Counted from the stretch's first letter, positions 32,383 through 41,261 are shown. The stretch is DNA of 64,000 bases from Streptomyces coacervatus (GCF_029223485.1 NZ_JARHTP010000021.1:142997-206996), one strand, 5' to 3'. The notes: generated by a model not told the origin, from the sequence alone. Numbers and translations: made by a program.

Positions 32383-34898
32383 GCGACACCTCCTGCGCTC
32401 GGGGCACCGCTCGGGTGCTGTCGGTCGGTGAGGGAGACGTGTTCGACGCGTTCGGCCAGCGGCAGCGACACCACCATCGTCAGCCCGCCGCCTGGCGTGT
32501 CCTCGGGGGTGAGCGTGCCGTCCATGGCCTCGGTCAGACCGCGGGCCAGGGCGAGCCCCAGGCCGAGGCCGGTGGAGTTGTCGGTGTCGCCGAGGCGCTG
32601 GAAGGGCTCGAAGAGACGGTCCCGGCCTGCTTGCGGGAGGCCGGGACCGCGGTCCACGACGCGCAGTTCGGCCCGGCCCGCGAGCGCGCTGGCGGTCACC
32701 AGCACCCTGGCCCCGGGCGGAGTGTGGCGGGCCGCGTTGGTGACCAGGTTGGCGATCACCCGCTCCAGCAGCGGCGGGTCGGCCAGCACCGCGGGGATCG
32801 CCTCCACGTCCCCGACCTCGACGCCGGAGACATCCACCAGGGCGGCCGGAAGGACCTCCTCCAGGGCGGTGACGCGCAGGTTGAGCTTGAGTACGCCCGC
32901 CTCCAGTCGGCTGAGGTCGAGGAGGTTCTCGATCAGACGGTTGAGCCTGGCCATGGACTCGTCGGCGGTGGCGAGGAGTTCGTCGCGGTCCTCGGCGGAG
33001 AACTCGACGTCCCGGCTGCGCAGCGAGGTGACCGCGGCCCAGCCCGCGGCGAGCGGGGTGCGCAGATCGTGGCCCACGGCCCGCAGCAGCGCCGTACGCA
33101 TACGGTCGGCGGCGCGCACCGGTTCTATCTCGGCGGCGGCCTCGGCCAGCCGCGCCCGCTCCACCGCCGAGCCCACGTGCGCGGCGAAGGCGGCCAGGAC
33201 GCGCCGCTCGGGCGAGGACAGCGTGCGGCCGTGCAGCACCAGGAACGACCCGGGTCCGGCCGGGACGACCGTCGCCCCGTCGGCGTCGGGCGGTTCGTCG
33301 ACGAGTTCCGCCGATTCCATGCCGAAGGTCTCGCGCGTCCGTTCCAGCAGCGCCGGGATGGTCTGGCCGCCGCGCACGATGCTGCCGGCGAGGGAGGACA
33401 TGGTCTCGGCCTCGGCGGTGGCCCGGGCCGCCCTGCGCGACTGGCGCAGGGAGCGGTCGACGACGGCGGCGACGGTTGCGGCCACGACGGCGAAGACGCT
33501 CAGGGCCACCAGCGCGTTCGGATCGCTGAGCGTGAACCGGCCGATGGGCGGGACGAACCAGTAGTTGAGCAGCACGGACGCCGTGAGGGAGGCGATCACC
33601 GCGGAGGCCACGCCGCCGATGCAGGCCACGCCCACCACCGCGAGCAGGAACAGCAGGGCCTCGCTGGTGAGGTCCAGGGTCCCGCGCACCTGGGCCAGGG
33701 CGGTGGTGAGCAGGAACGGCGCCACCAGTCCGGCGACGGGCCCCGCGATCCGCCGGGACCTCGACAACGTGCGGCGCCGGGACGGCAGCAGGGTGCCGCG
33801 GCCGGCCTGTTCGTGGGTGACCCGGTGGACGTCGATGTCACCGGAGAGCGCGACGACGGTCTCCCCCGTGCCGAGGCCGGTCAGGAACCGCTCCAGGCGT
33901 CCGCGCCGGCTGGCGCCGAGCACGAGCTGGGTGGCGTTCTCGGCGCGGGCGAACTCCACCAGCGTGGTGGCGACGTCGTCCCCGACCACGGAGTGGTAGC
34001 TGCCGCCGAGGTCCTCGACGAGCCGGCGCTGCCGGGCCAGCGAGGCGTGCGAGACGCCCGCGGCCAGACCGTCGCTGCGGGCGACATGCACGGCCAGCAG
34101 CTCGCCGCCGGCCGACCGGTCGGCGATCCGGGCGGCCCGCCGGATCAGCGTGCCGCCCTCCGGCCCGCCGGTGAGCGCGACCACCACCCGCTCGCGTGTC
34201 TCCCACACGGTGCCGATGGCGTGCTCGGCCCGGTAGCTGTTGAGGGCTTCGTCGACCCGGTCGGCGACCCACAGCAGGGCCAGCTGGCGCAGCGCGGTCA
34301 GATTGCCGGGCCGGAAGTAGTTGGCGAGGGCGGCGTCGATCTTCTCGGGGGCGTAGATGTTGCCGTGCGCCATACGGCGGCGCAGCCCCTCGGGCGGGAT
34401 GTCGACCAGCTCGATCTGCTGGGCCCGGCGTACGACCTCGTCGGGCAGCGTCTCGTGCTGCGGCACCCCGGTGATCTTCTCTACGACGTCCTTGAGGGAC
34501 TCCAGGTGCTGGACGTTGACCGCGGTGATCACATCGATTCCGGCGGCCAGCAGCTCCTCGATGTCCTGCCAGCGCTTGGGACTGCGGCCCTCGCCCGGGA
34601 CGTTGGTGTGGGCGAACTCGTCGACGATCGCGACCGTGGGGCGGCGGGCGAGCACCGCGGCGAGGTCCATCTCCTCGAACCGCCCGCCCCGGTAGACGCA
34701 CCGGGCCCGGTCCACCGTCTCCAGGCCGTCGAGCATCGCCTCCGTCAGCGGCCGCCTGTGGCACTCGGCGAACGCCACCACCACATCGGCGCCGCGACCG
34801 GCCCGGCGGCGCCCCTCGTCGAGCATGCGGTACGTCTTGCCCACCCCCGGGGCGGCCCCGAGGTAGACCTTCAGCCGTCCGCGCCGTACGTCATTCAT
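32379..34898 (-). CDS. Second KdpD-like sensor histidine kinase
   Basis: 839 aa, same layout as KdpD: Walker A GAAPGVGKTYRM, Walker B VAIVDEFAHTN, Usp-like domain, four membrane helices (LVAPFLLTTALAQV to VVAATVAAVVD), GAF-like part, kinase core with AVGHDLRTPLAA (His about 610), VIANLVTNAARHTPPG, DRGPGLPQ and GLGLALARG. The residue before the catalytic histidine is Gly where KdpD has Ser. No response regulator gene accompanies it; it may act on KdpE or a distant partner. I favour ATG 34898 (two GTG codons precede it); a TTCGCT box 9 nt upstream would fit leaderless initiation. First gene of a three-gene unit with DUF4118 and the RCK protein. Confidence 0.9.
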   Translation of the reverse strand: MNDVRRGRLKVYLGAAPGVGKTYRMLDEGRRRAGRGADVVVAFAECHRRPLTEAMLDGLETVDRARCVYRGGRFEEMDLAAVLARRPTVAIVDEFAHTNVPGEGRSPKRWQDIEELLAAGIDVITAVNVQHLESLKDVVEKITGVPQHETLPDEVVRRAQQIELVDIPPEGLRRRMAHGNIYAPEKIDAALANYFRPGNLTALRQLALLWVADRVDEALNSYRAEHAIGTVWETRERVVVALTGGPEGGTLIRRAARIADRSAGGELLAVHVARSDGLAAGVSHASLARQRRLVEDLGGSYHSVVGDDVATTLVEFARAENATQLVLGASRRGRLERFLTGLGTGETVVALSGDIDVHRVTHEQAGRGTLLPSRRRTLSRSRRIAGPVAGLVAPFLLTTALAQVRGTLDLTSEALLFLLAVVGVACIGGVASAVIASLTASVLLNYWFVPPIGRFTLSDPNALVALSVFAVVAATVAAVVDRSLRQSRRAARATAEAETMSSLAGSIVRGGQTIPALLERTRETFGMESAELVDEPPDADGATVVPAGPGSFLVLHGRTLSSPERRVLAAFAAHVGSAVERARLAEAAAEIEPVRAADRMRTALLRAVGHDLRTPLAAGWAAVTSLRSRDVEFSAEDRDELLATADESMARLNRLIENLLDLSRLEAGVLKLNLRVTALEEVLPAALVDVSGVEVGDVEAIPAVLADPPLLERVIANLVTNAARHTPPGARVLVTASALAGRAELRVVDRGPGLPQAGRDRLFEPFQRLGDTDNSTGLGLGLALARGLTEAMDGTLTPEDTPGGGLTMVVSLPLAERVEHVSLTDRQHPSGAPSAGGVA

Positions 34899-34940
34899 CA
34901 CCACACAGCGAAGCGCTCCGCGGGCCCTCGGGCAGGCGTC

Positions 34941-34989
34941 TTGACGCGTCCCTGGCGCCGCTCACGAGGACGTTGACACTGTCTTGACG
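34941..34989. promoter_or_regulatory. 49-bp array D between the second kdpD and the antiporter gene
   Basis: Half-sites are TTGACG 34941, CTGGCG 34952, TTGACA 34973 and TTGACG 34984, with spacings 11, 21, 11. The array sits between divergent genes and could serve both. Confidence 0.7.
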
Positions 34990-35080
34990 GGCCGCGGCCG
35001 GGATAGGGTGAAAGCGGTGTGCCGGGAAGTCTGGTCGGCAGGGAGCCGCAGTGGCTCCCCTCGTAGTCCAGGGGGACGGC

Positions 35081-36655
35081 ATGCGCGGCGTCGGAACGGT
35101 TCTCGCACTCGTGGTACTGGCCACGGTGGTCGCGACGTTCGCGCGCCGGTGGCGCATTCCCGCCCCCTCGCTCCTGGTCGTCGCCGGTCTCGCGGTGAGT
35201 CTGCTGCCCGGCACCCCGGAGATCGAGATCAGCCCCGAGATCATCGGTCTCGTGGTGCTTCCGCCGCTGCTGTACGCCAGTGCCGAGGAACTGTCCTGGC
35301 GCGAGCTGCGGATGGTGTGGCGGCCCGTCGGGGTCCTCGCGGTGGGCCTGGTGCTGGCCTCCGCGGCGGCCGTGGGCTTTGTGGCCTCGCTGGTGACGCC
35401 GCTGTCGTGGCAGATGGCCCTCGTCCTGGGCGCGGTCCTGGCCAGCACCGACCCGGTGGCGGTCACCGCGCTGGGCAGACGGCTCGCGCTACCGCCCAAG
35501 GTGCAGGTCCTGGTGCAGGCCGAGAGCCTGTTCAACGACGCGACCTCGCTGGTCCTCTTCCGGGTCGCGGTAAGTGTCGCGGTGGCCTCGGCGGCGGCCG
35601 ACTGGGGAGCCGCGGGCGGCGAGTTCCTGCTGCTCGCGGGCGGCGGAACGCTGATCGGGGCGGCGGTCGCAGGCGTGGTCGCGCTGATCCGCCGGCGCAC
35701 CGAGGACCCGGTCCTGGAGACGGTGATAGCCCTGGTCACGCCGTATGCGTCCTATGTCCTGGCGGAGGCGGCCCACACCTCCGGCGTCACCTCCGTGGTG
35801 GTGGCCGGTGTGGTGCTGGGCGGCCGCGGCGACCGGCTCACCAACGCCCGTATCCGCCTCCAGCTGCACGCGGTGTACGGCACGGTGGTCTTCCTGCTGG
35901 AGAGCGTGGTGTTCTCCCTGATCGGCCTGGCGCTGCCCGCCCAGGTACGGGCGCTGTCCCACGGCGACCAGGCATGGCCGCTGTACGCGCTGGCGGTGGC
36001 GGCCACTCTGATAGCCGTACGACTGCTGTGGCTGGCGCCGCTGTCGGCGGTGGTGCAGCGCAAGGGCGGTATCCAGCGGATGAACTGGCGGGTGCCCGTG
36101 GTCCTGACCTGGGCCGGTACCCGGGGCGTGGTGCCACTGGCAGCCGCGTTGTCCATCCCGGTGGCCACGAAGGACGGCACCGCCCTCTCGGAGCGGCCCC
36201 TGGTGCTGGTGCTGACCACCTCGGTCGTGGTCGTCACCCTCGTGGTCCAGGGCTTCACCCTCGCCCCCGTGGTCCGCCGCTCCGGCATCGCCCTGGAGCC
36301 CGACCACACCGAGCGCGAGGAGGCCGCCGCCCGCTGCAGCCTGGCCGGTGCGGGCATCAAGCGGCTGGAGGAGCTCTCGGAGCTGGAGGCGGTGCCGGAC
36401 GTGGTCCTGGACCGACTCCGCCGGGGCCTCAACGCCCGCCTCGACGACGCCCGCGACCGGCTCGCCGACAGCAACGGCACCCACGCACCGACCGAGTCCG
36501 CAGACCTGGTCTACCGCCACCTGCGCCGCGACCTGATAGCGGTGGAGGCGGCCGAACTGCAACGCCTCTACGACGACCACGCCATCAGCGACACGACCCG
36601 CCGCCGCCTGCAGCGGTCCCTGGACCTGGAGGAGGCGCGGCTGGCGGATGCGTAG
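35081..36655 (+). CDS. NhaP-type Na+(K+)/H+ antiporter
   Basis: 524 aa with about 12 membrane segments and a cytoplasmic C-terminal tail (about 110 aa, helical). ASTDPVAVTAL and the active-site FNDATSLVLFRV are hallmarks of the CPA1 antiporter family; TWAGTRGVVPLAAAL is the third. It exchanges protons for Na+ or K+. ATG 35081 has GGGGG 5 nt upstream and places the first helix at the N-terminus; GTG 35051 is a possible alternative but lies inside a GGGAGCC/GGCTCCC hairpin. Location in a potassium island, with array D upstream, suggests K+ export or pH-linked ion balance. Confidence 0.88.
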   Translation: MRGVGTVLALVVLATVVATFARRWRIPAPSLLVVAGLAVSLLPGTPEIEISPEIIGLVVLPPLLYASAEELSWRELRMVWRPVGVLAVGLVLASAAAVGFVASLVTPLSWQMALVLGAVLASTDPVAVTALGRRLALPPKVQVLVQAESLFNDATSLVLFRVAVSVAVASAAADWGAAGGEFLLLAGGGTLIGAAVAGVVALIRRRTEDPVLETVIALVTPYASYVLAEAAHTSGVTSVVVAGVVLGGRGDRLTNARIRLQLHAVYGTVVFLLESVVFSLIGLALPAQVRALSHGDQAWPLYALAVAATLIAVRLLWLAPLSAVVQRKGGIQRMNWRVPVVLTWAGTRGVVPLAAALSIPVATKDGTALSERPLVLVLTTSVVVVTLVVQGFTLAPVVRRSGIALEPDHTEREEAAARCSLAGAGIKRLEELSELEAVPDVVLDRLRRGLNARLDDARDRLADSNGTHAPTESADLVYRHLRRDLIAVEAAELQRLYDDHAISDTTRRRLQRSLDLEEARLADA

Positions 36656-36673
36656 CGCGACGCGGTGTGCGTC

Positions 36674-36728
36674 GTCCATCGTCTGCAGCACCGTCGTGGC
36701 TGGTCGCGCAGTTCCCCGCGCCCCTTGG
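36674..36728 (-). repeat. Dispersed gene-end repeat, copy 3 (inverted)
   Basis: On the minus strand it reads AAGGGGCGCGGGGAACTGCG and then CGACCAGCCACGACGGTGCT. It lies 18 bp after the antiporter stop, 38 bp from the stop of the convergent minus-strand gene. Confidence 0.85.
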
Positions 36729-36765
36729 GAGGTGCCAGTTGCCGGCGCCTAAACGGCTCTGCGCC

Positions 36766-38346
36766 TCAGCGGAACTCCGCCAGCCGCGGCCGCAGCCCCA
36801 GGGCGGTGAGCGCCATCGCGGCGAGCAGCAGACCGCCCGTCCACGGCAGCAGACCGCTCACGGCCGAGCGGCCGTCCCGCACCGAGGACGCGAAGTGGGC
36901 GCGGTTGATGTCGGTCACCTTGTCGAGGGCGGTCATCCATGCCCCGAAGTGCTCGTTGGACATCCCCGGCTCCCAGCTGATGCAGAACGCGACGGCCTCG
37001 CGCTCCCGGCCGGACGCGACCAGTGTGCGGATGTGCCGGTCGTCGTTCTGGTAGACGGCGTACGTGTCGACGGTCTTCTCGGCGGCCGCCCGCTCCCCGG
37101 GGAAGGTGACGTTGTCCAGCTCCCGCCGGAACTCGCCGGTGAACCGCAGGTCGTGGCGGTCGGCCCGGTACGCCTGCCAGGTGGTGGCGAGTCGGGAGTC
37201 GTAAGACGTCAGGGTCGCGCCCTCGATCCCGTACAGCTGCTGGGACTTGGCGAGGTACGACCGCGCGTACTGCTCGCGGCGCTGGGGGTCCAGGAGGAAG
37301 CGGCTCTCGTCGGCGTTGGCGTCGTAGGCGATGGCGCGGGCGCGGGAGAGGGCGACGACGGAGTCGAAGGCGTCGCGGCGGGCTCCGCGGAGATGACCTG
37401 CCGTGGCGGAAAGCAGCTGCGAGCCGAGGATCACCGCGAGCAGCGTGCAGACGGTGGCGGCGAGCACGCCGGGGTTGAGGATCCGCCGGAACGTGCGCGC
37501 CAGGTACCACTGCAGGAGGCCGAGCACGGCGAGCAGCAGCAGCCCGAGCGCGAGGACGGCGGCGAGCCGGCCGGAGAGCGCGGAACGGGCGGCGCTGTAC
37601 TCGGCGTTGAACGCCGAGTCGTTGGAATCCACCAACTTCCTTGAATCCGGCAGGAGTTGACTCTTCAGCAGATCCGTCGCCCGGCGGTAGTCGGCGAGCG
37701 CGGCCGCCTTGCCGCCGGCCCGGCCGTCGTTCTCCAGAGCGCGGCCGATGAGTTCCTGGTACTCGGCGAAGTTGTCGGTGAGGGACTCCACCGTCTTCTC
37801 GTCGGTGCGGTCCCCCTGGGCGGCGACGGAGAGGGTGCGCAGGTCGTGCCCGATCGCGCGGCGTGCGTCGCCGTAGAAACCGGCCGCCTTCTCGTACGGG
37901 GTCTGCAGGCGTCCCTTGCCCGCGTTTCCGCTGGACAGCAGGGTGTTGGCGGCCTGGGCGTCCATGTTGTTGAGGGCGAGGTCGAGGTCGGCGGCGCTGG
38001 TGGTGCGGGGTGCGTCGCGTCCGGCCACGCTGTCCCAGGTGCCGGTGGCGGCGAGACCGGCGGCGAGCAGCAGCGCGGCCAGCGCGGTGGCGAGCAGGAC
38101 CGTGGCCGCGCGCAGGAGACGCAGTCGCGCGGGCACGGTGGCCCAGTAGCGACGGCGCAGAGCGGCCCGCGCGGCCACGGCCCGTTTCCGAAGGTCCTGC
38201 CCCGGGGCGCCCGTCCGCGACCCCCCTCGCGGCCGCGGACCGGGGCTGCCCCCGGGCGGGACGACCGCCTGTTGTCGTGGCTGCGCGGCAGCCTCCGGCT
38301 GAGGTCTCCGCGATGTTCCGGCCGTGATCGCCACGGTCCCTCCCAT
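36766..38346 (-). CDS. Two-unit membrane sensor-like protein, unknown function
   Basis: 526 aa. After a Pro/Arg-rich cytoplasmic head, a membrane helix (LLRAATVLLATALAALLLAA, about 78-98) starts an external helical domain. Two helices in tandem around residues 268-318 (LAAVLALGLLLLAVLGLLQW and VLAATVCTLLAVILGSQLL) lead to a second external helical domain, and a last helix (GGLLLAAMALTALGL) ends the protein. The two external parts look like repeated four-helix-bundle sensor modules, yet no kinase, cyclase or chemotaxis domain follows. ATG 38346 is the listed start; GTG 38334 has GGAGG nearby. Array E upstream points toward it, with a CAGACT box 35 bp from the last half-site. Confidence 0.75.
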   Translation of the reverse strand: MGGTVAITAGTSRRPQPEAAAQPRQQAVVPPGGSPGPRPRGGSRTGAPGQDLRKRAVAARAALRRRYWATVPARLRLLRAATVLLATALAALLLAAGLAATGTWDSVAGRDAPRTTSAADLDLALNNMDAQAANTLLSSGNAGKGRLQTPYEKAAGFYGDARRAIGHDLRTLSVAAQGDRTDEKTVESLTDNFAEYQELIGRALENDGRAGGKAAALADYRRATDLLKSQLLPDSRKLVDSNDSAFNAEYSAARSALSGRLAAVLALGLLLLAVLGLLQWYLARTFRRILNPGVLAATVCTLLAVILGSQLLSATAGHLRGARRDAFDSVVALSRARAIAYDANADESRFLLDPQRREQYARSYLAKSQQLYGIEGATLTSYDSRLATTWQAYRADRHDLRFTGEFRRELDNVTFPGERAAAEKTVDTYAVYQNDDRHIRTLVASGREREAVAFCISWEPGMSNEHFGAWMTALDKVTDINRAHFASSVRDGRSAVSGLLPWTGGLLLAAMALTALGLRPRLAEFR

Positions 38347-38419
38347 GTCACGCCACGGACGGTCGCCCGTCCCCCGTGCCGCTCAGTCTGCGACCGGATT
38401 CGGCCACCCATGAGTGGCG

Positions 38420-38468
38420 TTGACGTTCTCCTGACGCCTTCTCAGGCGGGTTTGACGGGACCTTGACG
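38420..38468. promoter_or_regulatory. 49-bp array E between the sensor-like gene and orphan kdpB
   Basis: Half-sites are TTGACG 38420, CTGACG 38431, TTGACG 38452 and TTGACG 38463, with spacings 11, 21, 11. The last TTGACG also forms a good -35 for a TATGGG box at 38487 (18-bp spacer) reading toward kdpB2. Confidence 0.75.
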
Positions 38469-38695
38469 GCGGTCGTGCCGGGCCCGTATGGGAGCCGCAA
38501 ATTCCGCGTTGAGCAGGGCGGTTGGGGCTCTGGGCGCGGCTAGATTTCCTGTCGGCCGCCGAAGCCGCCGCGGGTGTCCGTGATCTGAGGGCGCCGGAAC
38601 ACCCGTCCGGCCGTTCGAGGCGGCCCGGTGCCGGTCCGCCGACCGGCGCCGGCGCACGGCGTGCGTTCTTCCCACGCCCAGGCGTCCGTGCGCCG

Positions 38696-38727
38696 CCGTG
38701 CGGTGCCGGGGCCCCGGCACCGCACGG
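38696..38727 (+). other. 32-bp perfect palindrome in the leader of orphan kdpB
   Basis: CCGTGCGGTGCCGGGG is followed directly by its exact reverse complement. It ends 38 bp before the kdpB2 start codon in a leader of roughly 265 nt. As RNA it forms a very stable hairpin; it could be an attenuator or mRNA stabiliser. The rest of 38500-38695 shows no recognised riboswitch. Confidence 0.75.
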
Positions 38728-38765
38728 ACCCACAGCCGACCACCCGTCGTCTCACAAAGGTCCCC

Positions 38766-40919
38766 ATGTTTCCCGCTGCCCCCGAACAGGCCCCGCCGTC
38801 CCGTCCGCACCCCGCCCCCGGGCCTGATTCCGCACGAGGCTCCCGGCGCCGCGCCCCAGGCGGGCTGTTCGAACCCGCCCAGCTGGTCCGCTCCTTCCCC
38901 GAGGCGCTGCGCAAACTGCACCCGAGGGTCCTGGCCAGGAACCCGGTGCTGTTCGTGGTGAGTGCCGGAGCCGTCCTGACCACTCTGTCGGCCCTGCTCC
39001 ACCCGGCCGTCTTCACCTGGGTGATCAGCGCCTGGCTGTGGCTGACAGTCGTCTTCGCCAACCTCGCCGAGGCCGTCGCCGAAGGCCGCGGCAAGGCCCA
39101 GGCGGAATCGCTGCGCAAGGCACGCACGGACACCGTCGCCCTGCGGCTGCTCGACTGGCGCTGGGGCACCAACCTGCGCAGCGCCCGCACCGAGGCCGTC
39201 GCCGCCACCGCCCTGAAGCCACTGGACGTCGTACTCGTCGAGGCGGGCGAGATGATCCCCGCGGACGGCGACGTCGTCGACGGCGTCGCCGCGGTCGACG
39301 AATCGGCCGTCACCGGTGAGTCCGCGCCGGTCATCCGCGAGGCGGGCGGCGACCGCAGCGGAGTCACCGGCGGCACGACGGTCCTGTCCGACCGCATCGT
39401 CGTGCGCGTCAGCGCCCGCCCCGGCCACAGCTTCCTGGACCGGATGATCGCCCTGGTCGAGGGCGCAAACCGGCAGAAGACCCCGAACGAGATAGCCCTG
39501 AACATCCTGCTCGCCTCGCTCACGATCATCTTCCTGCTGGTCGTGGTCACCCTCCAGCCGATGGCCGAGTACGCGAACGCAGCCCAGTCGACGACCGTCC
39601 TGGTCGCCCTGCTCGTCACCCTCATCCCGACCACGATCGGCGCCCTGCTCTCCGCGATCGGCATCGCCGGCATGGACCGCCTGGTGCAGCGCAATGTGCT
39701 GGCCATGTCGGGCCGGGCGGTCGAGGCGGCGGGCGACGTGAACACCCTGCTGCTCGACAAGACCGGCACCATCACCCTCGGCAACCGCGAGGCCGCCGCC
39801 TTCGTCCCACTGCCCGGCATCGACGGGCAGCAACTCGCGGACGCCGCCCAGCTCTCCTCACTGGCCGACGAGACACCCGAGGGCCGCTCGGTCGTCGTCC
39901 TGGCCAAGAACGCGTACGGCCTACGGGCCCCCGCCGAGGGCGAGTTGGCGAACGCACGCTGGGTCGCCTTCAGCGCGCAGACCCGCATGAGCGGCGTCGA
40001 TCTGCGCTGGAACAACGGCGCCGTGTGCGCCATCCGCAAGGGCGCCGCCCAGCAGGTGATCGACTGGGTGCAGATGTACGGGGGTCAAGTCCCGTCCGAG
40101 GCACGGCACTTCGCCGACTCGGTGGCCGCCGCCGGCGGAACGCCCCTGCTGGTGGCCGTGCACGACTGGAACGGCCCCCGCGTCCTCGGCCTCATCCACC
40201 TCAAGGACGTCGTCAAGGAGGGCATCCGGGACCGCTTCGCCGAACTGCGCCGCATGGGCATCCGTACGGTCATGGTCACCGGCGACAACCCGCTCACCGC
40301 CCGCGCCATCGCCCAGGAGGCGGGCGTCGACGACTACTTGGCCGAGGCCACCCCCGAGGACAAACTCGCGCTGATCAGAAGCGAGCAGGCGGGCGGGAAG
40401 CTCGTCGCGATGACCGGCGACGGCACCAACGACGCGCCCGCCCTCGCCCAGGCGGACGTCGGCGTCGCCATGAACACCGGCACGTCGGCCGCCAAGGAGG
40501 CCGGCAACATGGTCGACCTCGACTCCAACCCGACCAAGCTCATCGAGATCGTCGAGATCGGCAAGCAACTCCTCATCACCCGGGGCGCGTTGACGACGTT
40601 CTCCATCACCAACGACGTGGCCAAGTACTTCGCGATCATCCCGGCGATGTTCGCCGGCTCCTATCCGGGGCTTACGTCCCTCAACGTCATGGGCCTGCAC
40701 AGCCCGACCTCCGCGATCGCCTCGGCGATCATCTTCAACGCCCTGATCATCGTCGCGCTGATCCCGCTCGCCCTGCGCGGCGTGCGCTACACCCCCTCCT
40801 CCGCGCACGACCTGCTGCGCCGCAACCTGCTCCTGTACGGCCTCGGCGGGCTGGTGCTGCCCTTCGCCGGCATCAAGCTGATCGACCTGCTGATCTCGGG
40901 GGTGCCCGGCCTTGGCTGA
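38766..40919 (+). CDS. Orphan KdpB-like P-type ATPase
   Basis: 717 aa. It has all P-type landmarks: TGESAPVIREAGG, DKTGTITLGNR, VTGDNPLTARA and MTGDGTNDAPALAQADVGVA, plus KdpB membrane segments and the KdpB C-terminal end IDLLISGVPGLG. Compared with kdpB in this window, the actuator-domain approach (RLLDWRWGTNLRSARTEAVA) is different. No kdpA, kdpC or kdpF gene is adjacent. ATG 38766 has AAAGG 5-6 nt upstream. It may replace KdpB in the complex under some condition or act alone; both are inferences. Own array E upstream and another array downstream. Confidence 0.9.
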   Translation: MFPAAPEQAPPSRPHPAPGPDSARGSRRRAPGGLFEPAQLVRSFPEALRKLHPRVLARNPVLFVVSAGAVLTTLSALLHPAVFTWVISAWLWLTVVFANLAEAVAEGRGKAQAESLRKARTDTVALRLLDWRWGTNLRSARTEAVAATALKPLDVVLVEAGEMIPADGDVVDGVAAVDESAVTGESAPVIREAGGDRSGVTGGTTVLSDRIVVRVSARPGHSFLDRMIALVEGANRQKTPNEIALNILLASLTIIFLLVVVTLQPMAEYANAAQSTTVLVALLVTLIPTTIGALLSAIGIAGMDRLVQRNVLAMSGRAVEAAGDVNTLLLDKTGTITLGNREAAAFVPLPGIDGQQLADAAQLSSLADETPEGRSVVVLAKNAYGLRAPAEGELANARWVAFSAQTRMSGVDLRWNNGAVCAIRKGAAQQVIDWVQMYGGQVPSEARHFADSVAAAGGTPLLVAVHDWNGPRVLGLIHLKDVVKEGIRDRFAELRRMGIRTVMVTGDNPLTARAIAQEAGVDDYLAEATPEDKLALIRSEQAGGKLVAMTGDGTNDAPALAQADVGVAMNTGTSAAKEAGNMVDLDSNPTKLIEIVEIGKQLLITRGALTTFSITNDVAKYFAIIPAMFAGSYPGLTSLNVMGLHSPTSAIASAIIFNALIIVALIPLALRGVRYTPSSAHDLLRRNLLLYGLGGLVLPFAGIKLIDLLISGVPGLG

Positions 40920-40937
40920 GCCGCACCCGCGGCCGCT

Positions 40938-40985
40938 CGTATCCAGCCGTCAAGGACACGTATGCGCACGTCAGAGGCCCGTCAG
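40938..40985. promoter_or_regulatory. Continuous half-site array downstream of orphan kdpB
   Basis: Five half-sites are CGTATC 40938, CGTCAA 40948, CGTATG 40959, CGTCAG 40969 and CGTCAG 40980, spaced 10, 11, 10 and 11 bp. It lies 19 bp after the kdpB2 stop and about 170 bp before a strong terminator. Confidence 0.6.
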
Positions 40986-41028
40986 GGAAGGGGGTTCGGG
41001 CTTGCCCGGGGTGTGCGGGACGGCTTCC

Positions 41029-41133
41029 ATGGAGTCTGTGAACAGCGCCTGGCTCCTCTTCGACCGGCCCCCGAGTCCCACTCGGCAGCCCCGTCGTGCG
41101 CCGCGCCGACCGGAAACGCCTGCGTCGTTCTGA
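41029..41133 (+). CDS. Possible 34-aa protein
   Basis: MESVNSAWLLFDRPPSPTRQ, then PRRAPRRPETPASF. A GGGACGG lies 5 nt before the ATG. It sits between the half-site array at 40938-40985 and the terminator at 41153, so a short transcript here is plausible. The Pro/Arg composition is common in non-coding GC-rich DNA, so the call is weak; the unit could instead make a small RNA. Confidence 0.22.
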   Translation: MESVNSAWLLFDRPPSPTRQPRRAPRRPETPASF

Positions 41134-41152
41134 CGCGCTTTCCGTGAACCCA

Positions 41153-41180
41153 GGGGCGCCGTGATGCCACACGGCGCCCC
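41153..41180 (+). terminator. Hairpin terminator
   Basis: GGGGCGCCGTG (41153-41163) pairs with CACGGCGCCCC (41170-41180) and is followed by GCTTCTTTCC. It ends the kdpB2 transcript or a short unit starting near 40985. Confidence 0.8.
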
Positions 41181-41261
41181 GCTTCTTTCCTTTCACTCCC
41201 GCATGTGACGCGGCGCCCTTCATCAGAGTGCCATGTCACATACCACTGCCCGGATGGGATC

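Noticed and set aside
34941..34989. TTGACG repeats as ordinary -35 boxes only
   Set aside because: Single copies can be -35 boxes, but four copies at identical 11-21-11 spacing in seven regions, in both orientations relative to genes, are not explained by promoters alone.
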